Source: Desulfovibrio sp. TomC
Lineage (GTDB): Bacteria; Desulfobacterota; Desulfovibrionia; Desulfovibrionales; Desulfovibrionaceae
Direction: 5' to 3'
DNA length: 64,000 bases
Assembly (NCBI RefSeq): GCF_000801335.2
Contig: NZ_JSEH01000011.1
Location: forward strand, 1-64,000
Under the pieces are notes generated by a model that did not search any database, was not told the origin of the DNA, and saw only the letters and a list, made by a program, of their open reading frames with translations. This document shows positions 52,410-63,319 of this stretch, one piece after another (position 1 is the first letter of the stretch; every line of letters begins with the position of its first letter). The position numbers and the translations under genes are program-made.

Positions 52410-54257
52410 CTAATCCCCGGCGTCGACCGGATCGACGGCCGGCACTGCCGGCGCAGCCGTCCGCGGCCCCCGGGCCGGAGCTGGCCCGAAAAGCTGTTCG
52501 TAGACCTTGCGCACGATGGGTCCGCTGACCTCGCCGCCATGGCCGCCGTGTTCCACCAGACAGACCACGACGTAGGTTTTGCCGTCTTTTCGGCCCCAGC
52601 TGGCGACCCAGGCATGGTCGCGCTGCTCGTAGGGCATCTGGTTGGCCTTGCGCCGGACATCGGCGTTGATGAGCTTGACCACCTGGGCCGTGCCGGTCTT
52701 GGCCCCGGTGACCACATCGGAACGCAACAGCGACTTGCCTGTGCCTTGCTCGACGGTGGTCACCATGGCGTCGAGGATGATCTGACGGTCCGAGTCCTTG
52801 ACCGGCAACTCGGCATCCACCTGGGGGGGCTCGGTCTCCACCAGCTCCGGCTTCATGAGCTTGCCGCCGCCGACCAGGGCCGAAAGATAGCGGGCAATCT
52901 GCAGGGGCGAGGCCAGCACATAGCCCTGGCCGATGGAGGCGATGACTGTTTCGCCCTTGGACCAGGCCGCCCCGAAACGCTTGCGTTTCCATTCCTTGGA
53001 CGGGATCAGTCCGGCCTTTTCATGGGGCAGTTCGATGCCGGTGCGCACCCCGAACCCGCTGGCCGTGGCGTAGTCGTGCAGGCGGTCGATGCCCATGCGG
53101 TCGCCGAGCTTGTAAAAATAGATGTCGCAGGAATGCACCAACGCCCCGCGCAGATCCAGGGCGCCGTGCCCGCCCTTTTTCCAGTCGTGGAAATCCCGGT
53201 TGCCGACCTTGTAGACGCCCGGGCAGGCGACGATGTCGCCGGGCTTGATCAATCCTTCGGACAGGCCGGCTGCGGCCATGAGGAGCTTGAAGACCGACCC
53301 CGGCGGATAGACGCCCTGGGTCACCCGGTTCTGGATGGGATGGCGGGGATTGTCGCGCAGCTCCCGCCACTTCTCGGCCGGCACGCCCAGCACGAACATG
53401 TTGTTGTCAAAGCTTGGTTCGCTGACCATGGCCAGCAGTTTGCCCGTCTCCGGCTCCATGACCACGATGGCCCCGGCCTGGCCTTCGAGCAGTTTGGAGC
53501 ATTCGCGCTGCAGGTTGGTGTCGATGGACAGCTTGAGGTCCTTGCCGGCCTGGGGCGGCTCCAGGATGAACTCGTTGTGCTGCCGGCCAAAGGCGTCCAC
53601 CTCGACCTGCTTGCGGCCCTTGGCCCCCCGCAGTTCATCTTCGTGGGTCAGTTCAAGACCCTGCTTGCCCACCGAATCGCCAAGCGAGAGTTGGGGGTTT
53701 TTCTCCAGCTCGTCCTCGTTGGCTTCGGCCACGTACCCCAGCACATGGGACATGAGCGCGCCGGTTGGATACGAGCGTTTCTGGCGGATGACGATCTCCA
53801 GGCCCGGATAGAGGATGGAATTGGCTTCGACCCGAGCCAGGGCCTCGAAGGGCAGATCCGTGATCAGGATCAATGGTTCGAACGGTTTGACCCGTTTCTT
53901 GCCGCGTTTGAGCGTCTCGGCCAGGACATGCTTGTCCACGCCCGTCCACTCCGACACCTTGGCCAGGGTGGCGTCCACGTCCTCGCAGTCCTCGCGCACC
54001 AGGCCCAGGGCAAAGGAGGGTTCGCTCACCGCCAGGGGCACGCCGTTCTTGTCGACAATGCGGCCCCGGGCCGAGCCGATGAGCACTTGGCGCAGCTGGT
54101 TGTCCCGGGCCAAATCGGCGAATTTGCCGCCCTTGTGGACCTGCAGATACCACAGGCGCAGGGTGAACAGACAAAAAAGCCCCAGCACCAGGGCCTGGAG
54201 CAGAATCAGGCCGGAACGCGGGCCGTGTTGTTGCGGAGCTTCGGTTTCAAGCCGCAT
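52410..54257 (-). CDS. mrdA: Penicillin-binding protein 2
   Basis: The transpeptidase of the elongasome, 615 residues. A single N-terminal membrane helix (SGLILLQALVLGLFCLFTL) is followed by the pedestal and transpeptidase domain. The active-site serine is in PPGSVFKLLM (SxxK), the SxN-type motif is HSCD (SCD), and the KTG is in GAKTGTAQVV. It overlaps mreD by 11 nt, so the two are translationally coupled. The C-terminal 20 residues are Pro/Ala-rich. Confidence 0.97.
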   Translation of the reverse strand: MRLETEAPQQHGPRSGLILLQALVLGLFCLFTLRLWYLQVHKGGKFADLARDNQLRQVLIGSARGRIVDKNGVPLAVSEPSFALGLVREDCEDVDATLAKVSEWTGVDKHVLAETLKRGKKRVKPFEPLILITDLPFEALARVEANSILYPGLEIVIRQKRSYPTGALMSHVLGYVAEANEDELEKNPQLSLGDSVGKQGLELTHEDELRGAKGRKQVEVDAFGRQHNEFILEPPQAGKDLKLSIDTNLQRECSKLLEGQAGAIVVMEPETGKLLAMVSEPSFDNNMFVLGVPAEKWRELRDNPRHPIQNRVTQGVYPPGSVFKLLMAAAGLSEGLIKPGDIVACPGVYKVGNRDFHDWKKGGHGALDLRGALVHSCDIYFYKLGDRMGIDRLHDYATASGFGVRTGIELPHEKAGLIPSKEWKRKRFGAAWSKGETVIASIGQGYVLASPLQIARYLSALVGGGKLMKPELVETEPPQVDAELPVKDSDRQIILDAMVTTVEQGTGKSLLRSDVVTGAKTGTAQVVKLINADVRRKANQMPYEQRDHAWVASWGRKDGKTYVVVCLVEHGGHGGEVSGPIVRKVYEQLFGPAPARGPRTAAPAVPAVDPVDAGD

Positions 54258-54713
54258 GGCGATTGTCCGGGAGATAATGGTGAATCAGGTAGAGCAGCCC
54301 CCACTCGATGGGAAAAATAAGGGTCTGCTGAGCGCACTCCACAAGCAGTCGGTCCATGGGCAGCGACCAGTCCTGCAGCAGGGCCATGATGTTTATGAGC
54401 AGAAAATGCATGGAGCCAAGGCTTGCCCCCAGGATGAACATGAAGAGAAAATTGCGGGCCTCAAAAAGCCAATGCCCGAAAAAATAAATCCCGGCCAACG
54501 CGCCGTACCACAAAATGCCGGCCCCGAAGGGCATGGAACCGGTGCCTTCGTGGATAAAGAGCCAGATAAAGGCCAGCCAGACCGACACGGGCCAGCGCTC
54601 TTCCTGCATGGCCAGGATAAGGCCGGGGGCCAGGAAGTCCACCCCGGGCACGAGGTTTTGCAGCCACACCCCGCCGAAGGTCACGCACACCCAAAAGACA
54701 ATGTGGGCCGGTC

Positions 54714-54717
<4 letters not shown>
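54247..54717 (-). CDS. mreD: Rod shape-determining membrane protein MreD
   Basis: A 156-residue inner-membrane protein with about five hydrophobic helices that links MreC to the elongasome. Weakly conserved family; the call rests on helix pattern and order mreC-mreD-mrdA. Start overlaps the mreC stop by four bases (ATGA) and its end overlaps mrdA. Confidence 0.88.
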
Positions 54718-56934
<2,217 letters not shown>

Positions 56935-56968
56935 TCAACGGTTGATTTGACACCCCGGAAAACCTGCC

Positions 56969-57922
56969 ATGCCGCCCCGCGTCAGAACACTTTCCCAGGC
57001 CTTCCGAGCCATATTCGGCCGTCGGGCCAAAAAGATTCCGCTTGATGCCGGGAGTTCCTGTCCCAACCGGGACGGGGCACTGTCCCAAAACGGCTGTCTG
57101 TTTTGTAACGCGGCCGGATCGGGGACGGGATTGCACCTTAAAGGCTTCGGCCTCCGGGCGCAATGGGCTGTGCTGTCCCAACCGGCCAGAAGACGCAATG
57201 AGGCCCTTTTGGCCTACCTCCAGTCCTTCTCCAACACCTACGGACCGCCCGAACGCCTGGCCGCGCTCCTGGCCGAAATGGCCCAACTCCCTGACATTGA
57301 AGGGATTTGCCTGGGGACCCGGCCAGACTGCTTAAATAATAAAAAAATAAAGCTCCTGGCCGCCGCGCCGGTCGCCCACGTCCGCCTGGAACTGGGCCTG
57401 CAATCGGCCAACGACGCCACGCTCACCCGCATCAACCGGGGCCATACCGCCGCCGACTTCGCCCGGGCCACGATCGACGCCGCCGCCGCCGGCCTGTCCG
57501 TCACCGCCCACGTCATGGCCGGATTGCCCGGCGAGTCCGTGGCCGATTTCCTGGCCACCGTCGATTTCGTCGCCGCCCTGCCCATTGCCGGCGTCAAACT
57601 CCACAACACCCTGGTCGTGGCCGGCTCGCCCCTGGCCGCCCTCTACGCCGCCGGCGGCTACGTCCCCATGGCCCGGGAAGACTATGTTACGGCCGTCTGC
57701 CGGGCCATCGCCCGCCTGCCCGTCCAGGTCGCCATCGAACGCCAGAACGCCGACCCCGCCCCCGGCGAACTCCTCGCCCCGGCCTGGGCCGCCGACAAAC
57801 AGGGAATCTTGCGCGATATTGCCGAGCGCCTGGAGCGTGAGGATATTTGGCAGGGGATGGAGAGGAAGACGGGGAAATGCCTCCGGCGGCCGGGGGGGAT
57901 AATCCCCCCCGGACCCCCTTGA
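56969..57922 (+). CDS. TIGR01212/YhcC-family radical SAM protein
   Basis: A 317-residue iron-sulfur enzyme. The cluster-binding cysteines are C31, C43 and C46 (SCPNRDGALSQNGCLFCN; CX11CX2C), the spacing of YhcC-type proteins. Other motifs are DCLNNKKIKLL, LELGLQSANDATLTRINRGH and GLPGE. The family reaction is unknown; tRNA or redox modification has been suggested. The last 14 residues (CLRRPGGIIPPG-type) are encoded inside a mosaic repeat element that also provides the stop codon. This tail is probably an acquired extension. Confidence 0.9.
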   Translation: MPPRVRTLSQAFRAIFGRRAKKIPLDAGSSCPNRDGALSQNGCLFCNAAGSGTGLHLKGFGLRAQWAVLSQPARRRNEALLAYLQSFSNTYGPPERLAALLAEMAQLPDIEGICLGTRPDCLNNKKIKLLAAAPVAHVRLELGLQSANDATLTRINRGHTAADFARATIDAAAAGLSVTAHVMAGLPGESVADFLATVDFVAALPIAGVKLHNTLVVAGSPLAALYAAGGYVPMAREDYVTAVCRAIARLPVQVAIERQNADPAPGELLAPAWAADKQGILRDIAERLEREDIWQGMERKTGKCLRRPGGIIPPGPP

Positions 57923-57930
57923 TGGGAAAC
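57879..57930 (+). repeat. Mosaic palindromic element, copy 8, inside a gene end
   Basis: Starts with GCCTCCGGCGG (57879-57889) then a palindrome with 9-bp arms (CCGGGGGGG and its complement, 57890-57912) around the ATAAT core. It codes the last residues of the radical SAM protein and its TGA stop (57920-57922). Confidence 0.75.
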
Positions 57931-58015
57931 CTTGTTGGCGTTGGCTGACAATCTGCAATGAGCAATTTCACCTGGAACCGCAGCAAGCAATCGGCACCAC
58001 AACAAGGCAACACCC

Positions 58016-58825
58016 ATGCGACACGCCACCCTGCTCCTTACCCTTTTCCTGCTGGCCGTCCCGGCCGCCCAGGCCGGCGACGCGCCAGCCCTGGTCGAAC
58101 GCCCGGACTGGCAGGCCCACTTCGCTGCCGCCGGCGTCGCCGGAACCATGGCGCTCCAAAAAGACGGCGCGCCTGAAATCCTGGTCTACGACGCCAAACG
58201 CGCCGCCACGCCCTTCCTTCCCGCCTCCACCTTCAAGATCCTCAATTCGCTCATCGCCCTGGAAACCGGCGTCGTCTCCGGACCGGAAGAAGTCTTTCCC
58301 TACGACGGCCAGCCCCGGTTTCTGCCAGCCTGGAACGCCGACCTGACCCTGCGCCAAGCCTTTGCCCTGTCCTGCGTGCCGATCTACCAGGACATCGCCC
58401 GGCGCATCGGTCCCGAGCGCATGGCCTGGTACGTGGTCGCCTGCAACTACGGCAATGCCTCAATTGCCGGCGGCATCGACCAGTTCTGGTTAAGCGGCGG
58501 GCTGCGCATCTCGGCCCTTGAGCAAATCGAGTTCCTCAAACGGCTCCACCATCGCCAGCTCCCCTTTGGCAACGCCGCCATCGACGCCGTCCTTGACATC
58601 ATGATCGTCGGGCAAACCGGCCAGACTACCCTTCGGGCCAAGACCGGCCTGACCGCCCGCATCCAGCCCGGCACAGCCTGGTACGTCGGCCTGGTCAACC
58701 GCGGCCCGGACACCTGGTACTTCGCCCTGAACCTCGCCGTCCCCCACCCCGACGCCGCCGCCCCGCTAGCCGCCCGCAAAGACGTGGCCATGGCCATTTT
58801 GCGTGGCGAGGGGATCATGCAATGA
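58016..58825 (+). CDS. Class D beta-lactamase (OXA-type)
   Basis: A 269-residue periplasmic serine beta-lactamase with signal peptide (cleavage after AAQA). All class D motifs are visible: S71-T-F-K74, S119-C-V, Y145-G-N, W158, K209-T-G and W222-Y-V-G. K74 would be the carbamylated lysine. The product hydrolyses penicillins and possibly carbapenems; the spectrum cannot be read from sequence. It follows a radical SAM gene with a 93-nt gap and is followed by hairpins, with no integrase or IS near, so it looks chromosomal and resident. Confidence 0.92.
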   Translation: MRHATLLLTLFLLAVPAAQAGDAPALVERPDWQAHFAAAGVAGTMALQKDGAPEILVYDAKRAATPFLPASTFKILNSLIALETGVVSGPEEVFPYDGQPRFLPAWNADLTLRQAFALSCVPIYQDIARRIGPERMAWYVVACNYGNASIAGGIDQFWLSGGLRISALEQIEFLKRLHHRQLPFGNAAIDAVLDIMIVGQTGQTTLRAKTGLTARIQPGTAWYVGLVNRGPDTWYFALNLAVPHPDAAAPLAARKDVAMAILRGEGIMQ

Positions 58826-58835
58826 AATAGAGATG

Positions 58836-58928
58836 CTGGGAGGGGGTCACCCCCTCCCAGACCCTCCCGTCCTGGGGCGTCGTTTGGGGCCGGACGAAGC
58901 GTCCGGCCCTAAAAGCCGCCCCAAGCCA
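58836..58928 (+). repeat. Mosaic palindromic element, copy 9
   Basis: An 11-bp triloop hairpin (58836-58846 with 58850-58860, loop TCA) sits 10 nt after the beta-lactamase stop. A second palindrome with 9-bp arms (58887-58895 with 58901-58909) is flanked by a GGGGCG/CGCCCC outer pairing, together making a cruciform-like structure to about 58928. Confidence 0.65.
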
Positions 58929-58977
58929 GGTGGATCCGGGAAGATGGCAAGGCGGGATAAAATATCGTACAAGCACC

Positions 58978-59055
58978 CCAACGATCCCCCATTGCGGGGT
59001 CCGGGGGAATCATTCCCCCGGTGGGGTCCGGGGCAAAGCCCCGGCCGCCGGAGGC
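58978..59055 (-). repeat. Mosaic palindromic element, copy 10
   Basis: Reverse orientation of the full-length copy at 30461: palindrome CCGGGGGAATCATTCCCCCGG (59001-59021), triloop hairpin with loop AAA (59028-59044), then end module CCGCCGGAGGC (59045-59055). GGAGG at 59050-59054 is 8 nt before the ATG of the alkyltransferase gene. Confidence 0.8.
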
Positions 59056-59062
59056 GCACACC

Positions 59063-59539
59063 ATGTCCACATCCACTTCCACCATTGAGACCTGTCTGGC
59101 CGGGCCGTTGGCCCTGGAAATCGTTTGGAATGGCGACACGGTTGCGGGGCTGAAGCTGTCCTGGGCCGAGGGTAAGAGCCTGGAGCTGCGCACCCCGGCC
59201 GGCGAGGCCGTGCAGGCGGCGCTGGCCCGGTATGTGGCCGGCGAAGGCTGCCACTGGCCGGAGCTGCCCTATGCCTGGGACGGGACGACGGAATTTACGC
59301 GGCAGGTGCTGACGGAACTGGCCAAGGTGCCGGCCGGGCAGAAGGTCAGCTACGGATGGCTGGCCGCCCGGGTCGGACGCCCCAAAGCAGCCCGGGCCAT
59401 CGGCCGGGTCATGGCCAACAACCGGTTTCCGCTGATCTTCCCCTGCCACCGGGTGGTCGGAACCAGCGGCGCGCTCACCGGCTTCGGGCCGGGCATCGAC
59501 ATGAAACAATATCTGCTGGAACTCGAAGGGGCGGCCTGA
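59063..59539 (+). CDS. Methylated-DNA-protein cysteine methyltransferase
   Basis: A suicide repair protein (O6-alkylguanine-DNA alkyltransferase), 158 residues. The active-site cysteine is C128 in FPCHRVVG. The upstream helix-turn-helix-type segment GQKVSYGWLAARVGRPKAAR binds DNA, and GRVMANNRFPLI precedes the cysteine. ATG 59063 has its ribosome-binding site GGAGG inside the adjacent repeat element. It stands alone, with an A/T-rich hairpin after it. Confidence 0.93.
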   Translation: MSTSTSTIETCLAGPLALEIVWNGDTVAGLKLSWAEGKSLELRTPAGEAVQAALARYVAGEGCHWPELPYAWDGTTEFTRQVLTELAKVPAGQKVSYGWLAARVGRPKAARAIGRVMANNRFPLIFPCHRVVGTSGALTGFGPGIDMKQYLLELEGAA

Positions 59540-59542
59540 ACC

Positions 59543-59568
59543 ATAAAAAATACGGTAGTATTTTTTAT
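59543..59568 (+). terminator. A/T-rich hairpin after the alkyltransferase gene
   Basis: An 11-bp stem of mostly A-T pairs (59543-59553 with 59558-59568), 4-nt loop. The T6 tract is inside the right arm. Weak as a terminator but placed 4 nt after the stop. Confidence 0.4.
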
Positions 59569-59645
59569 AAAAAACGCTGGTTTTCAGGCTGTTGGCATGC
59601 GGACTTGTCGTTTTCCCTTGCGCGGATGCGGCACGCGGCCAAAGA

Positions 59646-59702
59646 CCGGGCGCTGCCCGGACCCGCCGGGGCTACTCACCCCCGGACCCCTGCAAAGGGG
59701 AA
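59646..59702 (+). repeat. Mosaic palindromic element, copy 11
   Basis: A 6-bp triloop hairpin (59646-59651 with 59655-59660, loop GCT) and an imperfect CCGGGG...CCCCGG palindrome (59666-59685) followed by GACCCCTGCAAAGGGGA. It ends about 30 nt before the ribE start. Confidence 0.6.
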
Positions 59703-59733
59703 GAGAGACGGGTGATAAGGATAGGATTTTTCT

Positions 59734-60387
59734 ATGTTTACGGGACTGGTTATGGGGTTGGGCCGGATTGCGGCCGTTGAGGCGCGCGGCGATGAGACGC
59801 GGTTTCGCATCAAGGCGCTCTTTGCGCTGGACAACATTGTTTTGGGCGAATCCATTGCCGTCAATGGCACCTGCCTGACCGTGGAGACGGCCGGCCAACG
59901 GGAATTTACCGCCTATGCCTCGGGCGAGACGCTGTCGTGCTCCAATCTGGGCGCTCTGAAAATTGGCGGCACGGTCAATCTGGAGCGCGCCCTGGCCCTT
60001 GGCGACCGTCTGGGCGGGCATCTGGTGTCCGGCCACGTCGATTGTCTGGCCGAAGTGGAATCCGTGACCCCGGCTGGCCAGTCCGTTCAATACAAAATTA
60101 CGTTTCCCGAAGAAAATTCGATGTTCGTGGTCCCCAAAGGGTCCGTGGCCCTGGACGGCATTAGCCTCACGGTCAACGAGTGCGGCGACGGTTTTTTAAC
60201 CGTCAACATCATCCCGTCCACCCAGGGAGCCACGACCATTGCCGGCTGGAAGCCCGGCGTCGTGGTCAACCTGGAGACGGACATGCTCGGCAAGTACGTG
60301 CTGCGCATGCTTGGGCCGTGGAAGGACGCCAAGAACGGCAAAGCGTCGAAGATTTCCGAGGCGTTTTTGCGGGAGCACGGATTTTAG
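59734..60387 (+). CDS. ribE: Riboflavin synthase, alpha chain
   Basis: Dismutates two molecules of 6,7-dimethyl-8-ribityllumazine to riboflavin. The 217-residue protein has two lumazine-binding halves: MFTGLVMGLGRI at the N terminus and the second half around VSGHVDCLAEVES. NGTCLTVE and DGISLTVNE are the repeated substrate motifs. Full length. It lies ahead of ribBA and ribH but two unrelated genes intervene, so the riboflavin genes are clustered but not a single operon. Confidence 0.96.
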   Translation: MFTGLVMGLGRIAAVEARGDETRFRIKALFALDNIVLGESIAVNGTCLTVETAGQREFTAYASGETLSCSNLGALKIGGTVNLERALALGDRLGGHLVSGHVDCLAEVESVTPAGQSVQYKITFPEENSMFVVPKGSVALDGISLTVNECGDGFLTVNIIPSTQGATTIAGWKPGVVVNLETDMLGKYVLRMLGPWKDAKNGKASKISEAFLREHGF

Positions 60388-60429
60388 CGGGCGCGTCGCC
60401 ACGCCGGTTCTGACCGAGAGGGGAATGCC

Positions 60430-60852
60430 ATGAAAATGTTGTTTCTCGCCTTTTTTCTTGCGGCAGCGTTGAATTCGGGTCTGGCCTTCGCCCAAACGCC
60501 CGCAGACCAAGACAATGCGGCCCTGGCTGCGGCCACCAAATGGTTGGCCCTGTGCGATGCCGGCCGCTATCCTGAAAGCTGGCAGAACGCTTCGAGCTTT
60601 TTTCGCGGCGCCGTTGCCGAAAAAGACTGGGACGCCGCCCTGGCCGGCGTCCGCACGCCCCTGGGCGCGGCGACCTCCCGGACCGTGAAGTCGGCCAAGA
60701 GCGCAACCTCGCTGCCCGGCGCTCCGGACGGCAACTATGTGGTGATGACCTTCGACACGGTCTTTGCCAACAAGAAAGCCGCCGTCGAAACCGTGACCTT
60801 CATGCAGGACAAGGACGGCTCCTGGCGCGCCGCCGGCTATTTTATCCGCTAA
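60430..60852 (+). CDS. DUF4019 exported protein
   Basis: A 140-residue protein with signal peptide (cleavage after AFAQ). The mature domain matches DUF4019: WLALCDAGRYPESWQNASSFF, then a region ending GNYVVMTFDTVFANKKAAVE. Function unknown; the fold is NTF2-like in relatives. It follows ribE by 42 nt on the same strand. Confidence 0.85.
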   Translation: MKMLFLAFFLAAALNSGLAFAQTPADQDNAALAAATKWLALCDAGRYPESWQNASSFFRGAVAEKDWDAALAGVRTPLGAATSRTVKSAKSATSLPGAPDGNYVVMTFDTVFANKKAAVETVTFMQDKDGSWRAAGYFIR

Positions 60853-60931
60853 CGCGCGCTCGGCGCGACCGGGCCGGGCGATCACCCCCGCATCGCCCGC
60901 CTTGGGACGTTTGAGTACGAGGATTTCGCCC

Positions 60932-61408
60932 ATGCCCATCGACTACCGCAGCGTGTGCCTTTTTGTGGCCGATATGGACCGCGCCCGGCTTTTTTACGAA
61001 GAAGTGCTCGGCCAGAGTCCGGTCCATGTGCTGGCCGGCTATGTCGCCTATCCGCACTTCTGCCTGTGGGCCACGGCCACGGCCCGGCGCATCGTTTTCG
61101 ACGAGGACGCCGCCGCCCCGCACGGTCCCATGGGCCGCGACAATCTGGAGCTCTATTTCGAGGACGCCGCCATCGAAGACGCCTTTGAGCGCGTCATGAC
61201 CCGGGCCGAAGTCATCCATCCCTTGAAAAAGGCCCCCTGGGGCCAGCGCGCCTTTCGCCTGCGCGACCCGGACGGCCATATCGTCGAGGTGGCCGAACCC
61301 ATGGACGCCGTCATTTTGCGCCTCCATGACACCGGCCTTGGCCCGGTGGAGATCGCCGGGGCCACCATGATGCCCGAGGGATTTGTCCGCATGGTGCTGG
61401 GCGGCTGA
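60932..61408 (+). CDS. VOC-family (glyoxalase/dioxygenase-like) protein
   Basis: A 158-residue protein with two beta-alpha-beta-beta-beta modules of the vicinal-oxygen-chelate fold. The first begins VCLFVADMDRARLFYEEVLG and the second ends RAFRLRDPDGHIVEVAEP with a metal-binding-like glutamate. The likely metal site is incomplete in what I can see, so the reaction (lyase, isomerase or binding) is undetermined. ATG 60932 is preceded by GAGGA 9 nt upstream. Confidence 0.85.
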   Translation: MPIDYRSVCLFVADMDRARLFYEEVLGQSPVHVLAGYVAYPHFCLWATATARRIVFDEDAAAPHGPMGRDNLELYFEDAAIEDAFERVMTRAEVIHPLKKAPWGQRAFRLRDPDGHIVEVAEPMDAVILRLHDTGLGPVEIAGATMMPEGFVRMVLGG

Positions 61409-61443
61409 GTCTGCCGACGTTTTCTCCTGCTATTTCCGACTGC

Positions 61444-61472
61444 TTGCCTTGCCAGCGTCCCTGAAGTAGATT
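61444..61472 (+). promoter_or_regulatory. Candidate promoter of ribBA
   Basis: TTGCCT (61444-61449), 17-bp spacer, TAGATT (61467-61472), about 90 nt before the ribBA start. The leader does not contain a recognisable FMN riboswitch. Confidence 0.4.
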
Positions 61473-61563
61473 GCCTCCCCTTTGCCCCGGCCCAAACCGG
61501 GTCTTTGGTCTTTCCCCCATGGAGCCGGTCGCCCCAGGCCGGCCCAAACGAGGTATACGCAAG

Positions 61564-62787
61564 ATGCACATCACCCCCATCGATGAAGCCATCGAGGAAA
61601 TCCGCGCCGGCCGGATGATCATCCTCGTCGACGACGAAGACCGCGAAAACGAAGGCGACCTCACCGTTGCCGCCGAAAAGGTCACCCCGGAACTCATCAA
61701 TTTCATGGCCACCCACGGCCGGGGCCTCATCTGCCTGTCGCTGGCCCCCAACCTCGTGGACCAGCTCGGCCTGCCCATGATGACCGAGGACAACAAGTCG
61801 CCCTTTGGCACCGGCTTTACCGTGTCCATCGAGGCCAAGGTCGGCGTCTCCACCGGCATTTCCGCCTTTGACCGGGCAACGACCATTCTTTCGGCCGTGG
61901 CCGACGGGGCCGTGCCCGAGGATCTGGTCACCCCGGGCCACATTTTTCCGCTGCGCGCCCGGGAAGGCGGCGTCCTTGACCGCGCCGGCCAGACCGAAGG
62001 CAGCGTGGACCTGGCTCGTCTGGCCGGACTCAAGCCGGCTGCGGTCATCTGCGAAATCATGCGCGAAGACGGCAACATGGCCCGCATGCCGGACCTGGTC
62101 GAATTCGCCGAGAAGCACAATATCAAGATCGCAACCGTGGCCGATCTCATCCGCTACCGGATGCGCTTTGGCCACACGGCCGTCACCAAGGTGGCCGACG
62201 CCGCCCTGCCCACGGCCTTTGGCTCGTTTCGGGCCATCGCCTTTGAGGCCAGTTCGGATAAAAAGACCCACATCGCCCTGGTCAAGGGCGACATCGCCCC
62301 GGGCGAAGAGGTGCTGGTGCGCGTCCACAGCGAATGTTTGACCGGCGACGTGTTCGGATCGCTGCGCTGCGACTGCGGCAACCAGCTGCATCAGGCCATG
62401 CGCATGATCGAGGACGAGGGCAAGGGCGTCATCCTCTACATGCGCCAGGAAGGCCGGGGCATCGGTCTTGGCAACAAGATCAAGGCCTACGCCCTCCAGG
62501 ACCAGGGACTCGACACCGTGGAAGCCAACCTCAAGCTCGGCTTCAAGGCCGATCTGCGGGAATACGGCACCGGCGCGCAGATCCTGGTGGAACTGGGCGT
62601 GCGCAAGATGCGCCTTATGACCAACAATCCCAAAAAGATCGTTGGTCTGGAAGGTTACGGCCTGGAAGTGGTGGACCGGGTGCCCATCGAGACCTGCCCC
62701 TGCTCCGAAAATACCTGCTATCTGACCACCAAGCGCGACCGCATGGGCCACATCCTGACCCTGCCGGACTGCGCCCCGGCCAAATAA
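61564..62787 (+). CDS. ribBA: Bifunctional DHBP synthase/GTP cyclohydrolase II
   Basis: Two early riboflavin enzymes in one chain of 407 residues. The RibB half (1-200) makes dihydroxybutanone phosphate; its acid loop is [11 protein letters not shown]. The RibA half (about 205-407) opens GTP; its zinc cysteines are in [18 protein letters not shown] and the [13 protein letters not shown] motif follows. ATG 61564 is preceded by GAGG; an in-frame upstream extension is not family-like. It is 49 nt before ribH. Confidence 0.97.
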   Translation: MHITPIDEAIEEIRAGRMIILVDDEDRENEGDLTVAAEKVTPELINFMATHGRGLICLSLAPNLVDQLGLPMMTEDNKSPFGTGFTVSIEAKVGVSTGISAFDRATTILSAVADGAVPEDLVTPGHIFPLRAREGGVLDRAGQTEGSVDLARLAGLKPAAVICEIMREDGNMARMPDLVEFAEKHNIKIATVADLIRYRMRFGHTAVTKVADAALPTAFGSFRAIAFEASSDKKTHIALVKGDIAPGEEVLVRVHSECLTGDVFGSLRCDCGNQLHQAMRMIEDEGKGVILYMRQEGRGIGLGNKIKAYALQDQGLDTVEANLKLGFKADLREYGTGAQILVELGVRKMRLMTNNPKKIVGLEGYGLEVVDRVPIETCPCSENTCYLTTKRDRMGHILTLPDCAPAK

Positions 62788-62836
62788 CGACCTAACGCCA
62801 GCAAGAAACGACGGGCAACCGTCCGGGAGAATCGCC

Positions 62837-63307
62837 ATGCAGCACGTGAGCACCATCGAGGGACAGCTCGACGCCAAGGGACTCAAGTTCGCCCTGGTGG
62901 CCGGGCGCTTTAACGATTTCATCACCGACCGCCTCGTCGGCGGGGCCGTGGATTACCTGACCCGCCACGGCGGCGACCGGGCCGGCATCACCATCGTGCG
63001 CGTGCCCGGCGCGTTCGAGATTCCCCTGGCCGCCAAGAAGCTGGCCGCCTCGGGGGCCTACCACGGCGTCATCTGCCTGGGCGCGGTCATCCGCGGAGCC
63101 ACGCCGCATTTTGACTACGTGGCCAACGAGTGCGTCAAGGGTCTGGCCCATGTCATGCTCGAGACCAACGTGCCGGTCGGGTTTGGCGTACTCACCGTCG
63201 ACACCCTGGAACAGGCCATCGAGCGGGCCGGCAGCAAGGCCGGCAACAAAGGCGTTGAGGCGGCAGCCGCCGTGCTGGAAATGGTCCGTGTCCTGGAGCA
63301 AATCTAA
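62837..63307 (+). CDS. ribH: 6,7-dimethyl-8-ribityllumazine synthase
   Basis: Joins the RibB and pyrimidine products to the lumazine. The 156-residue subunit carries [33 protein letters not shown], and the [14 protein letters not shown] phosphate site. These assemble into icosahedral or pentameric shells in relatives. It precedes nusB by 12 nt, a common pairing. Confidence 0.97.
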   Translation: MQHVSTIEGQLDAKGLKFALVAGRFNDFITDRLVGGAVDYLTRHGGDRAGITIVRVPGAFEIPLAAKKLAASGAYHGVICLGAVIRGATPHFDYVANECVKGLAHVMLETNVPVGFGVLTVDTLEQAIERAGSKAGNKGVEAAAAVLEMVRVLEQI

Positions 63308-63319
63308 CCGAAGCCCACT

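Noticed and set aside
52296-54320. Plus-strand open frame of about 670 codons antisense to mrdA
   Set aside because: Composition-driven shadow of mrdA; low-complexity His/Gly/Gln-rich translation.
61409-61563. FMN riboswitch before ribBA
   Set aside because: The conserved RFN stems and AGGGCGGGG-type core are not found here or before ribE.
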